Below, piece after piece: positions 7,139-15,944 of a stretch of DNA of 40,888 nucleotides (position 1 is its first letter; the number at the start of each line of letters is the position of its first letter). This DNA comes from an uncultured Carnobacteriaceae bacterium (GTDB lineage: Bacteria; Bacillota; Bacilli; Lactobacillales; Aerococcaceae): NCBI GenBank assembly GCA_938039195.1, contig CALHVK010000029.1:1-40888 (forward strand), read 5' to 3'. Below the pieces are notes generated by a model. That model was given only the letters and a program-made list of their open reading frames with translations, did not search any database and had not been told where the DNA came from. The position numbers were made by a program, and so were the translations under genes.

Positions 7139-7987
7139 ATGACGCAAATTCTAGATGGGAAAGCATTAGCTGGAAAAATAAGAGAAGAACTAAAACAGGA
7201 AGTACAGCAACTTTCTAAGAGTAGAATCACACCTTCACTTACGGTTATTCTTGTTGGAGAAGACCCAGCTAGCCAAGTGTACGTGCGTAACAAAGAACGT
7301 GCAGCAACAGAAGTAGGCATTCATTCAAACGTGATTCGCCTCGCTGAAGAAACGACACAAGAAGAGTTATTAGAATACGTGAATACACTCAATGATGACG
7401 CTAGCGTTCACGGGATTTTGGTGCAATTGCCCCTACCAAAACACATTGATACAGATGTTGTCTTAGAAGCGATTATTCCTGAAAAAGATGTGGATGGGTT
7501 CCATCCTGTGAACTTAGGGAAGTTGTTGCAAAAGGATGAATCAATTGTTCCATGTACACCACAAGGAATCATGGAATTCTTCAAGGAATACCATATTGAT
7601 CTTGTTGGGAAAGAAATGATCATTATCGGCCAAAGTACGATTGTCGGCCGTCCAATGGCGCTTTTAGGATTGAATCATGGGGCGACAGTTACAGTTTGCC
7701 ACAGCCGTACCAAAGATTTAGCTAAAGTTGCTAAACGTGCTGATATTTTGATTAGTGCAGTTGGAAAAGCAGGGCTTATTACAAAAGACTTCGTGAAAGA
7801 AGGAGCCGTTGTCATCGATGTCGGGATTAATCGTAATGAAGCAGGGAAACTCTGCGGAGATGTCGATTTCGAAGAGGTGGCGCCACTTGCAAGTGCTATT
7901 ACACCAGTTCCAGGTGGAGTGGGCCCAATGACGATAGCAATGCTACTAGCCCAAACTGTAAAAAATGCAAAAAGTAAGAAGGAGTAG
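7139..7987 (+). CDS. folD: Bifunctional methylenetetrahydrofolate dehydrogenase/cyclohydrolase
   Basis: Interconverts 5,10-methylene-, methenyl- and 10-formyl-tetrahydrofolate with NADP+, feeding purine and formyl-methionine synthesis. The ATG at 7139 follows AAGGAG by 6 bases and gives MTQILDGKALA, a normal family start; an in-frame upstream start at 7076 would add a hydrophobic leader from promoter DNA and is rejected. The product has 282 residues. The catalytic YVRNK segment has Lys52. The substrate and cofactor segments EKDVDGFHPVN, QSTIVGRPMA and ITPVPGGVGPMTIAML are all present. It is the first gene of a nine-gene operon ending at hflX. Confidence 0.95.
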   Translation: MTQILDGKALAGKIREELKQEVQQLSKSRITPSLTVILVGEDPASQVYVRNKERAATEVGIHSNVIRLAEETTQEELLEYVNTLNDDASVHGILVQLPLPKHIDTDVVLEAIIPEKDVDGFHPVNLGKLLQKDESIVPCTPQGIMEFFKEYHIDLVGKEMIIIGQSTIVGRPMALLGLNHGATVTVCHSRTKDLAKVAKRADILISAVGKAGLITKDFVKEGAVVIDVGINRNEAGKLCGDVDFEEVAPLASAITPVPGGVGPMTIAMLLAQTVKNAKSKKE

Positions 7988-7990
7988 GAC

Positions 7991-9325
7991 ATGGAACAAG
8001 AATACTTAACCGTCAGTGCGCTGACGAAGTATATTAAAACAAAATTTGACCGTGATCCGCACTTAGACCGCGTTTATTTGACGGGAGAAATTTCGAACTT
8101 TAATAAAAATAGTGTGCATAAGTATTTCAACTTGAAGGATGAAAATGCGATTATCGCAGCAACGATGTTCCAAGGAGCATACAAGAAAATTCAATTCCAA
8201 CCAGAAGAAGGGATGAAGGTTCTTGTGATTGGGCGTGTTACGGTATATGAAAAATCCGGGAAATACCAAATGATTATCGAGCACATGGAACCAGATGGGG
8301 TTGGAGCTCTTTATCAAGCCTATGAGCAGTTGAAGAAGAAATTAACGGAAGAAGGCGTATTTGCAGGACCGAAGAAACCAATTCCTGTATTTCCAAAGAA
8401 AATTGCGATTCTAACCAGTGATACAGGGGCTGTTATCCGTGATATTCAAACAACGGTAGCTCGACGTTTTCCAATCGCGCAACTCGTGTTATATCCAACC
8501 GTGGTGCAAGGAGTACACGCTGTTCCAAGTATTCTTAAAAACTTAGACTTAGTAGAACAGTCGGATGCCGATGTGGTGATTATTGGTCGTGGTGGAGGTT
8601 CCATCGAAGACTTATGGGCCTTTAACGAGGAACCAGTTGTTAGACGTGTCGCTTCGTTCTCCCTCCCAATCATTTCGAGTGTAGGGCATGAGACAGATAC
8701 GACGTTAACAGACTTTGCCGCGGACCAACGTGCAGCTACACCGACTGCCGCAGCAGAACTTGCAACGCCAGTCTTAAATGACATTCATTTAACCCTTGGA
8801 AACTTAACGGGTCGCTTGCAAACAACGATGCTCAATCAGTTGAATACAAGAAAAGAGTTATTAAGTAAATTAGAGAAGTCTGGTATTTTTGTAAAACCAG
8901 AGCGGATGTATGAAGTCTATGCACAACAAGTCGATCAATTACGATTAAAACTAATGCAAGGCATGCAACAAAGACTTCACCTGGCTAAACAACAGTCGAT
9001 GCAATTTACGCACCGTCTGCAATTAGTGTCACCAGAACAATTATTAATTCAACAAAAGCAAAAGCTCGAATGGTTGCATAAGCAATTAGTCGATAGCAAT
9101 CAAAATTACTTACAGGATAAGCAAATCCGGTTCCAACAATTAGTGGAGAAATTGGATTTACTTAGTCCGTTAAAGATTATGACGCGTGGATACGGTATTG
9201 TGTTTAAAGACGGCGATATCGTGAAATCCGTTGACCAAATTGAAGAAAAACAACCAATTGAAATCAGACTCAGTGATGGTTTAGTGAATGCTACTGTCAC
9301 AGCAAAAAATAAGGAGAGTTTATAA
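7991..9325 (+). CDS. xseA: Exodeoxyribonuclease VII large subunit
   Basis: Catalytic subunit of exonuclease VII, which degrades single-stranded DNA from both ends to oligonucleotides. The 444 residues are full family length. An N-terminal OB-fold (about 1-100) is followed by the catalytic core with GRGGGSIEDLWAFNEE and VGHETDTTLTDFAADQRAATPTAAAE, and a long helical C-terminal region (about 265-390) that binds XseB. It starts 3 bases after the folD stop; AAGGAG lies in the folD end. The stop overlaps the xseB start by one base (TAATG). Confidence 0.95.
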   Translation: MEQEYLTVSALTKYIKTKFDRDPHLDRVYLTGEISNFNKNSVHKYFNLKDENAIIAATMFQGAYKKIQFQPEEGMKVLVIGRVTVYEKSGKYQMIIEHMEPDGVGALYQAYEQLKKKLTEEGVFAGPKKPIPVFPKKIAILTSDTGAVIRDIQTTVARRFPIAQLVLYPTVVQGVHAVPSILKNLDLVEQSDADVVIIGRGGGSIEDLWAFNEEPVVRRVASFSLPIISSVGHETDTTLTDFAADQRAATPTAAAELATPVLNDIHLTLGNLTGRLQTTMLNQLNTRKELLSKLEKSGIFVKPERMYEVYAQQVDQLRLKLMQGMQQRLHLAKQQSMQFTHRLQLVSPEQLLIQQKQKLEWLHKQLVDSNQNYLQDKQIRFQQLVEKLDLLSPLKIMTRGYGIVFKDGDIVKSVDQIEEKQPIEIRLSDGLVNATVTAKNKESL

Positions 9326-9537
9326 TGGCTAAAAAAGAAATGAAATTCGAAGAAGCAATGGGTGCCTTAGAACAAATCGTGCGCCAATTAGAAAGTGGAA
9401 ATGTTCCATTAGACGAAGCGCTTGATAAATTCAAAGAAGGCATGGAATTAAGCCAATTTTGTAATGAAACATTGACAAAAGCGGAAGAAACCGTTCGTGC
9501 GATGATTACAGTGAATGCAGAAGGAAAAGAGGCATAA
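9325..9537 (+). CDS. xseB: Exodeoxyribonuclease VII small subunit
   Basis: A 70-residue helical-hairpin protein, several copies of which decorate one XseA. The signature FEEAMGALEQIVRQLESG..PLDEALDKFKEGM is clear. The start overlaps the xseA stop by one base, which fits coupled translation of an excess subunit. Confidence 0.95.
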   Translation: MAKKEMKFEEAMGALEQIVRQLESGNVPLDEALDKFKEGMELSQFCNETLTKAEETVRAMITVNAEGKEA

Positions 9538-9541
9538 TCTT

Positions 9542-10420
9542 ATGGTGAAGGATGTTATTCAACAACTTCAGCAAGATGTAGCTATTCACTTAACGCAGCT
9601 GATTGAAAATAGACCTTCAGATGCAAGGTTGAAAGAAGCGATGCTATACGCTGTACAATCAGGCGGGAAACGTATTAGACCACTTCTAACACTAGCAGTT
9701 GGTTCTGCTGGAACAGCCAATAATGAAGCAGTGTTAGACTTGGCATGTGCCTTAGAGATGATTCATACGTATTCTCTAATTCATGATGACTTACCAGGAA
9801 TGGATGATGATGACCTGCGTCGTAGTCGTCCAACCCTTCATAAGGCGTTTGATGAAGCGACCGCGATTTTAGCAGGGGATGCATTGCTCACATTAGCATT
9901 TGAGGTTGCTGCGAATGCCAATTTAGAAGCGGATCCATTAGTGGAATCCGTGAAGATTTTATCAACAGCTTCTGGTATGAGCGGAATGATTTCAGGCCAA
10001 ATGAAGGATATCGCTAGTGAAGAAGTGACGATTACTCTGGAACAAATGAAAGAAATCCATCGTGAGAAAACAGGCGAGTTGTTACTAGCTGCTGTCCGTC
10101 TCGGCAATCTTTTTATCAATGATGCGAAGATGAAAGAAGCTTTTGTTTCGTATGCGACTCACTTTGGCCTAGCATTCCAAATTCAAAACGATTTGCAAGA
10201 TGTTTGCTGGACAAGTGAGCAAACCGGTAAAGAAACAGGTAAGGATTCAGAACTAAGTAAAAATACGTATCCGAGTCTCTTAGGAGTAGAAGGGGCAAAA
10301 GAGGCCTTAGCAAGCGAAATCGCCTCTTGTAAGCGTGCATTGGAAGAAGTGGTATTTACGCCAGAAAACCAACTAACAAAGGCGCTACTCGTTGAATTTT
10401 TAACGTATTTAGAAATATAG
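9542..10420 (+). CDS. ispA: Farnesyl/geranylgeranyl diphosphate synthase (IspA-like)
   Basis: Trans-prenyl transferase condensing IPP with allylic diphosphates to C15 or C20 products for undecaprenyl phosphate and quinone synthesis. The ATG at 9542 (292 residues) is chosen because it follows the xseB stop; an in-frame ATG at 9515 lies inside xseB. Conserved parts include GGKRIRPLL and the first aspartate-rich motif (Asp82/83/88, DDLPGMD). GKDSELSKNTYPSLLG contains the usual TYP turn. The second aspartate-rich motif reads NDLQD (Asn216, Asp217, Asp220), where DDxxD is the rule; the Asn codon is 10187-10189. No dxs gene follows, unlike in Bacillus, so isoprenoids may come from the mevalonate route (inference). 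Confidence 0.9.
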   Translation: MVKDVIQQLQQDVAIHLTQLIENRPSDARLKEAMLYAVQSGGKRIRPLLTLAVGSAGTANNEAVLDLACALEMIHTYSLIHDDLPGMDDDDLRRSRPTLHKAFDEATAILAGDALLTLAFEVAANANLEADPLVESVKILSTASGMSGMISGQMKDIASEEVTITLEQMKEIHREKTGELLLAAVRLGNLFINDAKMKEAFVSYATHFGLAFQIQNDLQDVCWTSEQTGKETGKDSELSKNTYPSLLGVEGAKEALASEIASCKRALEEVVFTPENQLTKALLVEFLTYLEI

Positions 10421-10429
10421 GAGTAACAA

Positions 10430-11245
10430 ATGGAAAAAGAACGTGTGGATATTCTAGTCGTCCAACAAGGATTGACAGATTCCAGAGAAAAAGCCAAACG
10501 TCTTGTCATGGCAGGACAGATTGTGGATGCGGTGAACCATAACCGATACGATAAGCCAGGAGAGAAAATTCCTGTGACGAGTTCATTAATGATTAAAGGG
10601 GAACCGTTGAAATATGTGTCTCGTGGTGGCTTGAAATTAGAAAAAGCCTTAAAAGAATTCGATGTCAGTGTTGATGGGAAGATTTTATTAGATATTGGTG
10701 CCTCTACTGGTGGCTTTACAGATGCGGCCTTACAAAATGGTGCTAAACAAAGTTACGCGCTTGATGTGGGGTATAACCAATTAGATTATAAACTTCGCCA
10801 AGATGAACGTGTGGTTGTTATGGAGCGTATGAATTTCCGTTTCGCAACACCAGATGATTTCACCAAAGGGCAACCAGATGTGGCTTCGATTGACGTATCA
10901 TTTATCTCATTGAAGCTGATTTTACCGCCATTAAAGCCAATTCTAAAAGAAGGCGGGGACGTGCTCGTGTTGATTAAACCACAATTCGAAGCGGGTCGTG
11001 AGCGCATCGGAAAAAAAGGGATTGTGAGTGATCCAAAAGTTCATGAAGATGTATTAGTGGATATTTTAAGTTTCAGTGAACAAATTGGATTTACCGTTGA
11101 AAAAGTAACGTATTCACCAATTACTGGTGGAAGTGGGAATATTGAATTTTTAGCGCATTTAAAAAATACAGCTCCAAGTGAAGTTCATTCGTTTGAAGAA
11201 CTCGCGCGTGAGACTGTAAGAGAAGCGCAACGATTAAAAAAGTAA
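10430..11245 (+). CDS. tlyA: TlyA family rRNA 2'-O-methyltransferase
   Basis: The 271-residue protein has an N-terminal S4 RNA-binding domain (about 1-65; DSREKAKRLVMAGQI) and a C-terminal FtsJ-like methyltransferase domain. The SAM-binding motif DIGASTGGFTD and the segments VASIDVSFISLKLILPPL and LIKPQFEAGRE are typical. Characterised TlyA enzymes methylate 16S and 23S rRNA cytidines; some members act as haemolysins, but that should not be assumed here. The operon position before recN matches YqxC of Bacillus, but the argR/ahrC gene usually in between is absent. Confidence 0.9.
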   Translation: MEKERVDILVVQQGLTDSREKAKRLVMAGQIVDAVNHNRYDKPGEKIPVTSSLMIKGEPLKYVSRGGLKLEKALKEFDVSVDGKILLDIGASTGGFTDAALQNGAKQSYALDVGYNQLDYKLRQDERVVVMERMNFRFATPDDFTKGQPDVASIDVSFISLKLILPPLKPILKEGGDVLVLIKPQFEAGRERIGKKGIVSDPKVHEDVLVDILSFSEQIGFTVEKVTYSPITGGSGNIEFLAHLKNTAPSEVHSFEELARETVREAQRLKK

Positions 11246-11257
11246 AGGGTGACGAAC

Positions 11258-12970
11258 TTGATTCAAGAGATTTATATTAAAAATTTTGCCATTATCGAAG
11301 AAGTTCAGTGTACGTTTGAAAAAGGTATGACGGTTTTGACCGGGGAAACGGGCGCTGGTAAATCGATTATTATTGATGCGGTTGGCCTATTAATTGGTGA
11401 ACGTGCATCTCTCGAAATGATTCGGTATGGTGAAGAAAAGTCCTTGATTCAAGGTGTTTTCCGAATTGAGGATCCTTCCGTTGTTGAAAAGTTGCAAGAA
11501 TTCGGGGTTGAAGTTGTTGAAGACGAATTAATGATTCAACGTGAACTATTGCAAAATGGAAAATCAAACTGCCGTATTAATGGACAGTTAGCCACAGTAG
11601 CGCTCCTCAAACAAATCGGACCTTATTTAATCGATATCCATGGCCAAAATGAGCATTTCTTATTATTAAACGAAGAGAAACACTTAGGACTATTAGATGA
11701 GTTCGCACACCATCAAATGGGCGAATTGAAGACTATGTACGATGAAGCTTATGCAAAAGTCGTAGATGCTAAACAAGAACTCAGAGCGTTGCAAACAGCA
11801 GAAAAAGAAGACGCACAACGCGTAGATATGCTGAAATTCCAATTGCAAGAAATCGAAGAAGCCAATATTTATGTAGGTGAGGAAGAGCAATTAAGCGAAG
11901 AAAAAGAGTACTTTACACACTTCCAAAAAATCCAAACGGCACTTCAAACAGCTCTTGCTGCCCTTGAAGGGGAAGAATATTCAAGTGTCGATGCCATCGG
12001 TGAAGCGACACGTGAAGTGGAAAGCTTGGAGTCCATTTCAACAAGCTTCAAGACCCTTTCTACGCAAATGAGCGAGGCTTATTATCAATTACAAGACGCT
12101 GCGAGTGCGATCCGTCATGAAATTGAGAATGCTGAGTTTGATGAAGAACGTCTGGCCTTTATCGAAGAACGTCTCGATGTTTACTATCAATTAAAACGTA
12201 AATATGGGGATGATGCAGAAGAAATTCTAGCCTTCCAAGATAAAGCAAGAGATGCTTTGAATAAGATTGAAAATAAAGAAGCGTTAATCGCTGAAACTGA
12301 AAAAGTGTTGAAGCAGGCGACTCTTGAAGCCTTCGCGATTGCAGAGAAGATTTCAAGCATTCGTCGTGAAGTCGCTAAACGCTTAGAGGCAGATATTGTG
12401 AGTGAATTGCACGGTCTTTATATGGAGAATGCGCAATTTGCTATTCAATTTGAGACATCAGAAGCCTTACTTGAAACAGGAATTGATCTTGTTGAGTTTT
12501 ATATTTCGACGAATAAAGGGGAACCATTGAAACCTCTTAGCAAGATTGTTTCTGGTGGTGAGTTGTCGCGTATTACATTAGCGATGAAATCCATCTTCAC
12601 GAAAGAACAACTCGTTGGAACGATTATTTTTGACGAAGTGGATACAGGAGTTAGCGGACGTGTGGCGCAGGCAATTGCTTCTAAAATGCACTATATTTCT
12701 GAATATGCGCAAGTGTTGAGTATTACGCATTTACCACAAGTGGCAAGTATGGCGGATACGCATATTCATATTGAGAAAGTTGAAGAAGGTGAACGTACGC
12801 ATACGATTCTGAAAGTAATGAACGAAACAGAACGTACAGAAGAAATCGCACGTATGCTTTCAGGTACGACGATTACAGCATTAACACTTGAAAACGCAAA
12901 AGAATTATTACAAATTTCAAACGCAATTAAACAGGAAAATGATACACGAGCAGAAGGTGAACGCAAATGA
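11258..12970 (+). CDS. recN: DNA repair protein RecN
   Basis: SMC-like ATPase acting early in double-strand break repair. The TTG at 11258 is chosen: AAAGGGTGA lies about 6 bases upstream and the product begins MIQEIYIKNFAIIEEV, aligned with the family N-terminus; a GTG at 11249 would add three residues and has no ribosome site. The protein has 570 residues. Walker A is GETGAGKS (about 29-36), coiled-coil arms fill about 150-370, and the signature SGGELSRI and Walker B IIFDEVDTGVSG lie in the C-terminal third. Its stop overlaps the next gene in an ATGA junction. Confidence 0.94.
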   Translation: MIQEIYIKNFAIIEEVQCTFEKGMTVLTGETGAGKSIIIDAVGLLIGERASLEMIRYGEEKSLIQGVFRIEDPSVVEKLQEFGVEVVEDELMIQRELLQNGKSNCRINGQLATVALLKQIGPYLIDIHGQNEHFLLLNEEKHLGLLDEFAHHQMGELKTMYDEAYAKVVDAKQELRALQTAEKEDAQRVDMLKFQLQEIEEANIYVGEEEQLSEEKEYFTHFQKIQTALQTALAALEGEEYSSVDAIGEATREVESLESISTSFKTLSTQMSEAYYQLQDAASAIRHEIENAEFDEERLAFIEERLDVYYQLKRKYGDDAEEILAFQDKARDALNKIENKEALIAETEKVLKQATLEAFAIAEKISSIRREVAKRLEADIVSELHGLYMENAQFAIQFETSEALLETGIDLVEFYISTNKGEPLKPLSKIVSGGELSRITLAMKSIFTKEQLVGTIIFDEVDTGVSGRVAQAIASKMHYISEYAQVLSITHLPQVASMADTHIHIEKVEEGERTHTILKVMNETERTEEIARMLSGTTITALTLENAKELLQISNAIKQENDTRAEGERK

Positions 12971-13695
12971 CAAAAATCTTTGCACATAGAGGGAGTAAAG
13001 GGACTCATCCAGAAAACACACTTGCTTCATTTAAAGAAGCAGTGCGTGTCGGTAGTGACGGCATAGAACTCGATGTCCACCTAACAAAGGATGGGCAATT
13101 AGTCGTTATTCATGATGAAACGGTCGACCGTACAACTAATGGAACCGGAGAAATTAGAAACTTAACACTAGCAGAAATCAAAGGAATGGATGCAGGAAGT
13201 TGGTTTCATAACTCCTTTGCAGGTGAGAAGATACCCACACTTGAAGAGGTGCTTCACTTATTAAAAGAGTTGAACTTTAACGGGCAATTAAATATTGAGT
13301 TAAAAACAGATATTATTCAATATGAAGGTCTAGTTGAGAAATGTCTCGCATTGCAAAGTACTGCTACTTGGCCATTTGCAATTGTCTATTCTAGCTTTAA
13401 TCCTTATACACTTGTTGAACTGAAACAAGCAAATCCCTCTCAAGAAATTGGGCTGCTCTTTGAGTCCAAGGAGTGGGCGAATAAAGGGGATGTTATGCTT
13501 AAAAAAGAATCGTATCATCCTGATTTAAAGTTACTCGATTGGACACTTGAATGGAATACGAATCAGTTGCCTTTACGTGTATGGACCGTGAATAAAGATG
13601 AAGACATGAACCGTTGCTTTGAACTACAGATTGAAGCTATTTTTACGGACTTTCCGGGAAAGGCGTTACAATTAAAGGAGAATTATGAGCGATAA
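12967..13695 (+). CDS. Glycerophosphodiester phosphodiesterase
   Basis: GDPD/PI-PLC-like TIM barrel expected to hydrolyse glycerophosphodiesters to glycerol-3-phosphate and an alcohol. The 242 residues contain the family motifs: catalytic His7-Arg8 (AHRGS), Glu16-Asn17 (PENT), Glu34 and Asp36 (GIELDVHLT) and His49-Asp50 (VVIHDETVDRTTNGTG). The C-terminal VWTVNKDEDMNRC also fits. There is no signal peptide, so it is a cytoplasmic type. It overlaps recN by 4 bases and miaA by 11. A lipid-turnover gene inside a repair/RNA-modification operon is functionally odd but co-transcription looks certain. Confidence 0.9.
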   Translation: MTKIFAHRGSKGTHPENTLASFKEAVRVGSDGIELDVHLTKDGQLVVIHDETVDRTTNGTGEIRNLTLAEIKGMDAGSWFHNSFAGEKIPTLEEVLHLLKELNFNGQLNIELKTDIIQYEGLVEKCLALQSTATWPFAIVYSSFNPYTLVELKQANPSQEIGLLFESKEWANKGDVMLKKESYHPDLKLLDWTLEWNTNQLPLRVWTVNKDEDMNRCFELQIEAIFTDFPGKALQLKENYER

Positions 13696-14626
13696 GCTAC
13701 CAAAAATTATGATCATCGTGGGACCAACTGCGGTAGGAAAAACCGCTCTCAGTATTGAACTTGCAAAACACTTCAATGGCGAAATCATTAATGGAGACTC
13801 GCTTCAAGTGTATAAGGGGCTTGATATTGGAACTGCAAAAGTGACTGAGGAAGAAAAAGAAGGCGTTCCTCATCACTTACTAGACATTTGTGAGTGGGAT
13901 GAACCTTTTACTGCAAGTGACTTTAAAGAGAAGGCAGAAGCAGCGATTGCAGAGATTACGAGTCGCGGGAAGCTACCGATTATTGTTGGTGGTACTGGAC
14001 TTTATATCGAAGGACTACTATATGGGTTTCATTATAGCGGAGAGGGTTCCAACGATCCGGACTTTCGTTTATTAAAAGAAAAAGAACTGGAAGAAAAAGG
14101 GTCTCAATCACTTTGGAATGAACTGAATGAAGTAGACCCTGAGGCTGCTGCTAAAATTTCAGTCAATAATCCTAGACGCGTGATTCGTGCGCTAGAAGTC
14201 ATTCATGCGACCGGTAAGAAATTTTCAAGCCTAGAAATTCAAAAAACGCCGCACTATGATGCGTTTATTATTGGTTTAAATACAGACCGCGCACTTCTAT
14301 ATGAGCGTATTAATTTGCGTGTAGAACTGATGTGCGGGGCAGGTCTTGAAGAAGAAGCAAGAGATTTATATGAAAAATCAAAAGGGCTAGATATCCAATC
14401 GATTAGTGGAATTGGATATAAGGAATGGATTCCATATTTTGAAGGGGAGCAGTCGCGTGAGGCGATTATTGCGACCATTCAACAAAACTCAAGACGATAC
14501 GCGAAACGTCAATTAACGTGGTTTAGAAATCGTCTTCCACAAATTCGTTGGGTGAATTTATTAGAGAATACAAACGAGAAAGAAGAACTATTAGAAGAAC
14601 TATCAGTTTTTGTAGAGGAGGGATAG
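13685..14626 (+). CDS. miaA: tRNA dimethylallyltransferase
   Basis: Adds the dimethylallyl group from DMAPP to A37 of tRNAs reading UNN codons. The 313 residues show the P-loop GPTAVGKT (13-20), the tRNA/DMAPP-site segment NGDSLQVYKGLDIGTAK, GGTGLYIEGLLYG, and the C-terminal QNSRRYAKRQLTWFR. It starts inside the end of the phosphodiesterase gene. It links with ispA upstream through the shared DMAPP pool. Confidence 0.95.
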   Translation: MSDKLPKIMIIVGPTAVGKTALSIELAKHFNGEIINGDSLQVYKGLDIGTAKVTEEEKEGVPHHLLDICEWDEPFTASDFKEKAEAAIAEITSRGKLPIIVGGTGLYIEGLLYGFHYSGEGSNDPDFRLLKEKELEEKGSQSLWNELNEVDPEAAAKISVNNPRRVIRALEVIHATGKKFSSLEIQKTPHYDAFIIGLNTDRALLYERINLRVELMCGAGLEEEARDLYEKSKGLDIQSISGIGYKEWIPYFEGEQSREAIIATIQQNSRRYAKRQLTWFRNRLPQIRWVNLLENTNEKEELLEELSVFVEEG

Positions 14627-14627
14627 A

Positions 14628-15830
14628 ATGGAACAAAGAGAACGCGTATTAATCGTAAGCGTACAAACGACGCAAACGGATGAAGATTTCGCATATGCCA
14701 ACCAAGAGCTTGCGCAATTAGTCGATACAGCAATGGGTGAGGTGGTTGCTACAGTGACCCAAAAACGTGAGTCGATTAGTGGACGTACCCTTGTTGGAAA
14801 GGGAAAAGTGGAAGAAATCAGCCATCTTGTCGATGAACTAGAAGTGGATCTTGTTGTATTCTATCAATCGCTCACAGGCTCGATGGTGAAAAATCTCAAT
14901 GAAACGATTAACTGTCGTATCATTGACCGCGTGCAATTAATTTTAGATATTTTTGCAATGCGTGCTCGCTCTAAAGAAGGGAAACTTCAAGTGCAGCTCG
15001 CGCAATTAAACTACTTACTACCTCGTCTTTCAGGACAACGTGAAGGCTTGTCTCGTCAAGGTGGGGGAATCGGAACACGTGGTCCAGGGGAAACGCGTTT
15101 AGAAACCGATAGACGTTATATTCGTAAACAAATCCAAGATATTGAAGAACAGTTAGAACAAATCAAGAAACACCGTGAACGTTCACGCGAGAAGAGAAAG
15201 AGTTCTAATGGATTCCAACTTGGATTAATCGGTTATACGAATGCTGGGAAGTCTACGATTTTAAATCAATTAACACATGCGGGGACTTACCAAATGGATC
15301 AATTGTTTGCAACGTTAGACCCATTAACAAGACAAGTGGACTTGTTCCCGAACTTTGAAGTCACTTTAACGGATACAGTTGGATTCATTCAAGAGTTGCC
15401 AACGACATTGATTCATGCGTTTGAATCCACACTTGAAGAAAGTGCAGATGTCGATTTGTTAGTTCATGTCGTGGATGCGTCAAATGCTCAATTTTCACTA
15501 CATGAAAAGACCGTAATTGATTTAGTAAATGACTTAGAAATGCAAGAAATTCCGATGGTCACAGTCTACAATAAGACAGATTTGATTGAAGGCGAATTTC
15601 AACCAAATCTTTACCCATCGATTCAAATTTCTGCAGTGAAGGAAGCAGATGTGGAACGATTAAAAGCTTTCCTGAAAGAACAAGTCAAAGCGCAAATGAC
15701 CTACTATGAAGAATGGTTAGAAGTGACCCAAACGAAAGAGTTGAATCAGCTTCAACAGCGTACTCTTGTAGAGTCATTAAACTATGATGAAGAGAAAAAT
15801 CAATATTGCGTAAAAGGATATCGTAAATAG
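14628..15830 (+). CDS. hflX: Ribosome-associated GTPase HflX
   Basis: Binds the 50S subunit and splits stalled or hibernating ribosomes. The protein has 400 residues: an N-terminal HflX domain (about 1-135), the nucleotide-binding glycine loop GGGIGTRGPGETRLE, a helical linker, and the G domain with G1 GYTNAGKST (202-210), G3 DTVGF, and G4 NKTD. The start lies one base after the miaA stop, with GAGGAGGG upstream. miaA-hflX pairing is common across bacteria. It is the last gene of the operon. Confidence 0.94.
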   Translation: MEQRERVLIVSVQTTQTDEDFAYANQELAQLVDTAMGEVVATVTQKRESISGRTLVGKGKVEEISHLVDELEVDLVVFYQSLTGSMVKNLNETINCRIIDRVQLILDIFAMRARSKEGKLQVQLAQLNYLLPRLSGQREGLSRQGGGIGTRGPGETRLETDRRYIRKQIQDIEEQLEQIKKHRERSREKRKSSNGFQLGLIGYTNAGKSTILNQLTHAGTYQMDQLFATLDPLTRQVDLFPNFEVTLTDTVGFIQELPTTLIHAFESTLEESADVDLLVHVVDASNAQFSLHEKTVIDLVNDLEMQEIPMVTVYNKTDLIEGEFQPNLYPSIQISAVKEADVERLKAFLKEQVKAQMTYYEEWLEVTQTKELNQLQQRTLVESLNYDEEKNQYCVKGYRK

Positions 15831-15837
15831 AATTTTT

Positions 15838-15872
15838 AAACGGCTTGAAACTTTGAATTCAAGCCGTTTTTT
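15838..15872 (+). terminator. Terminator of the folD-hflX operon
   Basis: A perfect 12-bp stem (AAACGGCTTGAA, 15838-15849; TTCAAGCCGTTT, 15858-15869) has an 8-base loop and runs into T residues, 7 bases after the hflX stop. Confidence 0.93.
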
Positions 15873-15883
15873 GTGGCGTAAAT

Positions 15884-15912
15884 TTGTAATCTAACCTCAA
15901 AACGCGTATAAT
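15884..15912 (+). promoter_or_regulatory. Promoter of rnc-smc
   Basis: TTGTAA (15884-15889) and a perfect TATAAT (15907-15912) have a 17-base spacer, 32 bases before the rnc start. Confidence 0.75.
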
Positions 15913-15944
15913 ATTGAAGATAAGGAATTTTTCAGGAGGCCATC

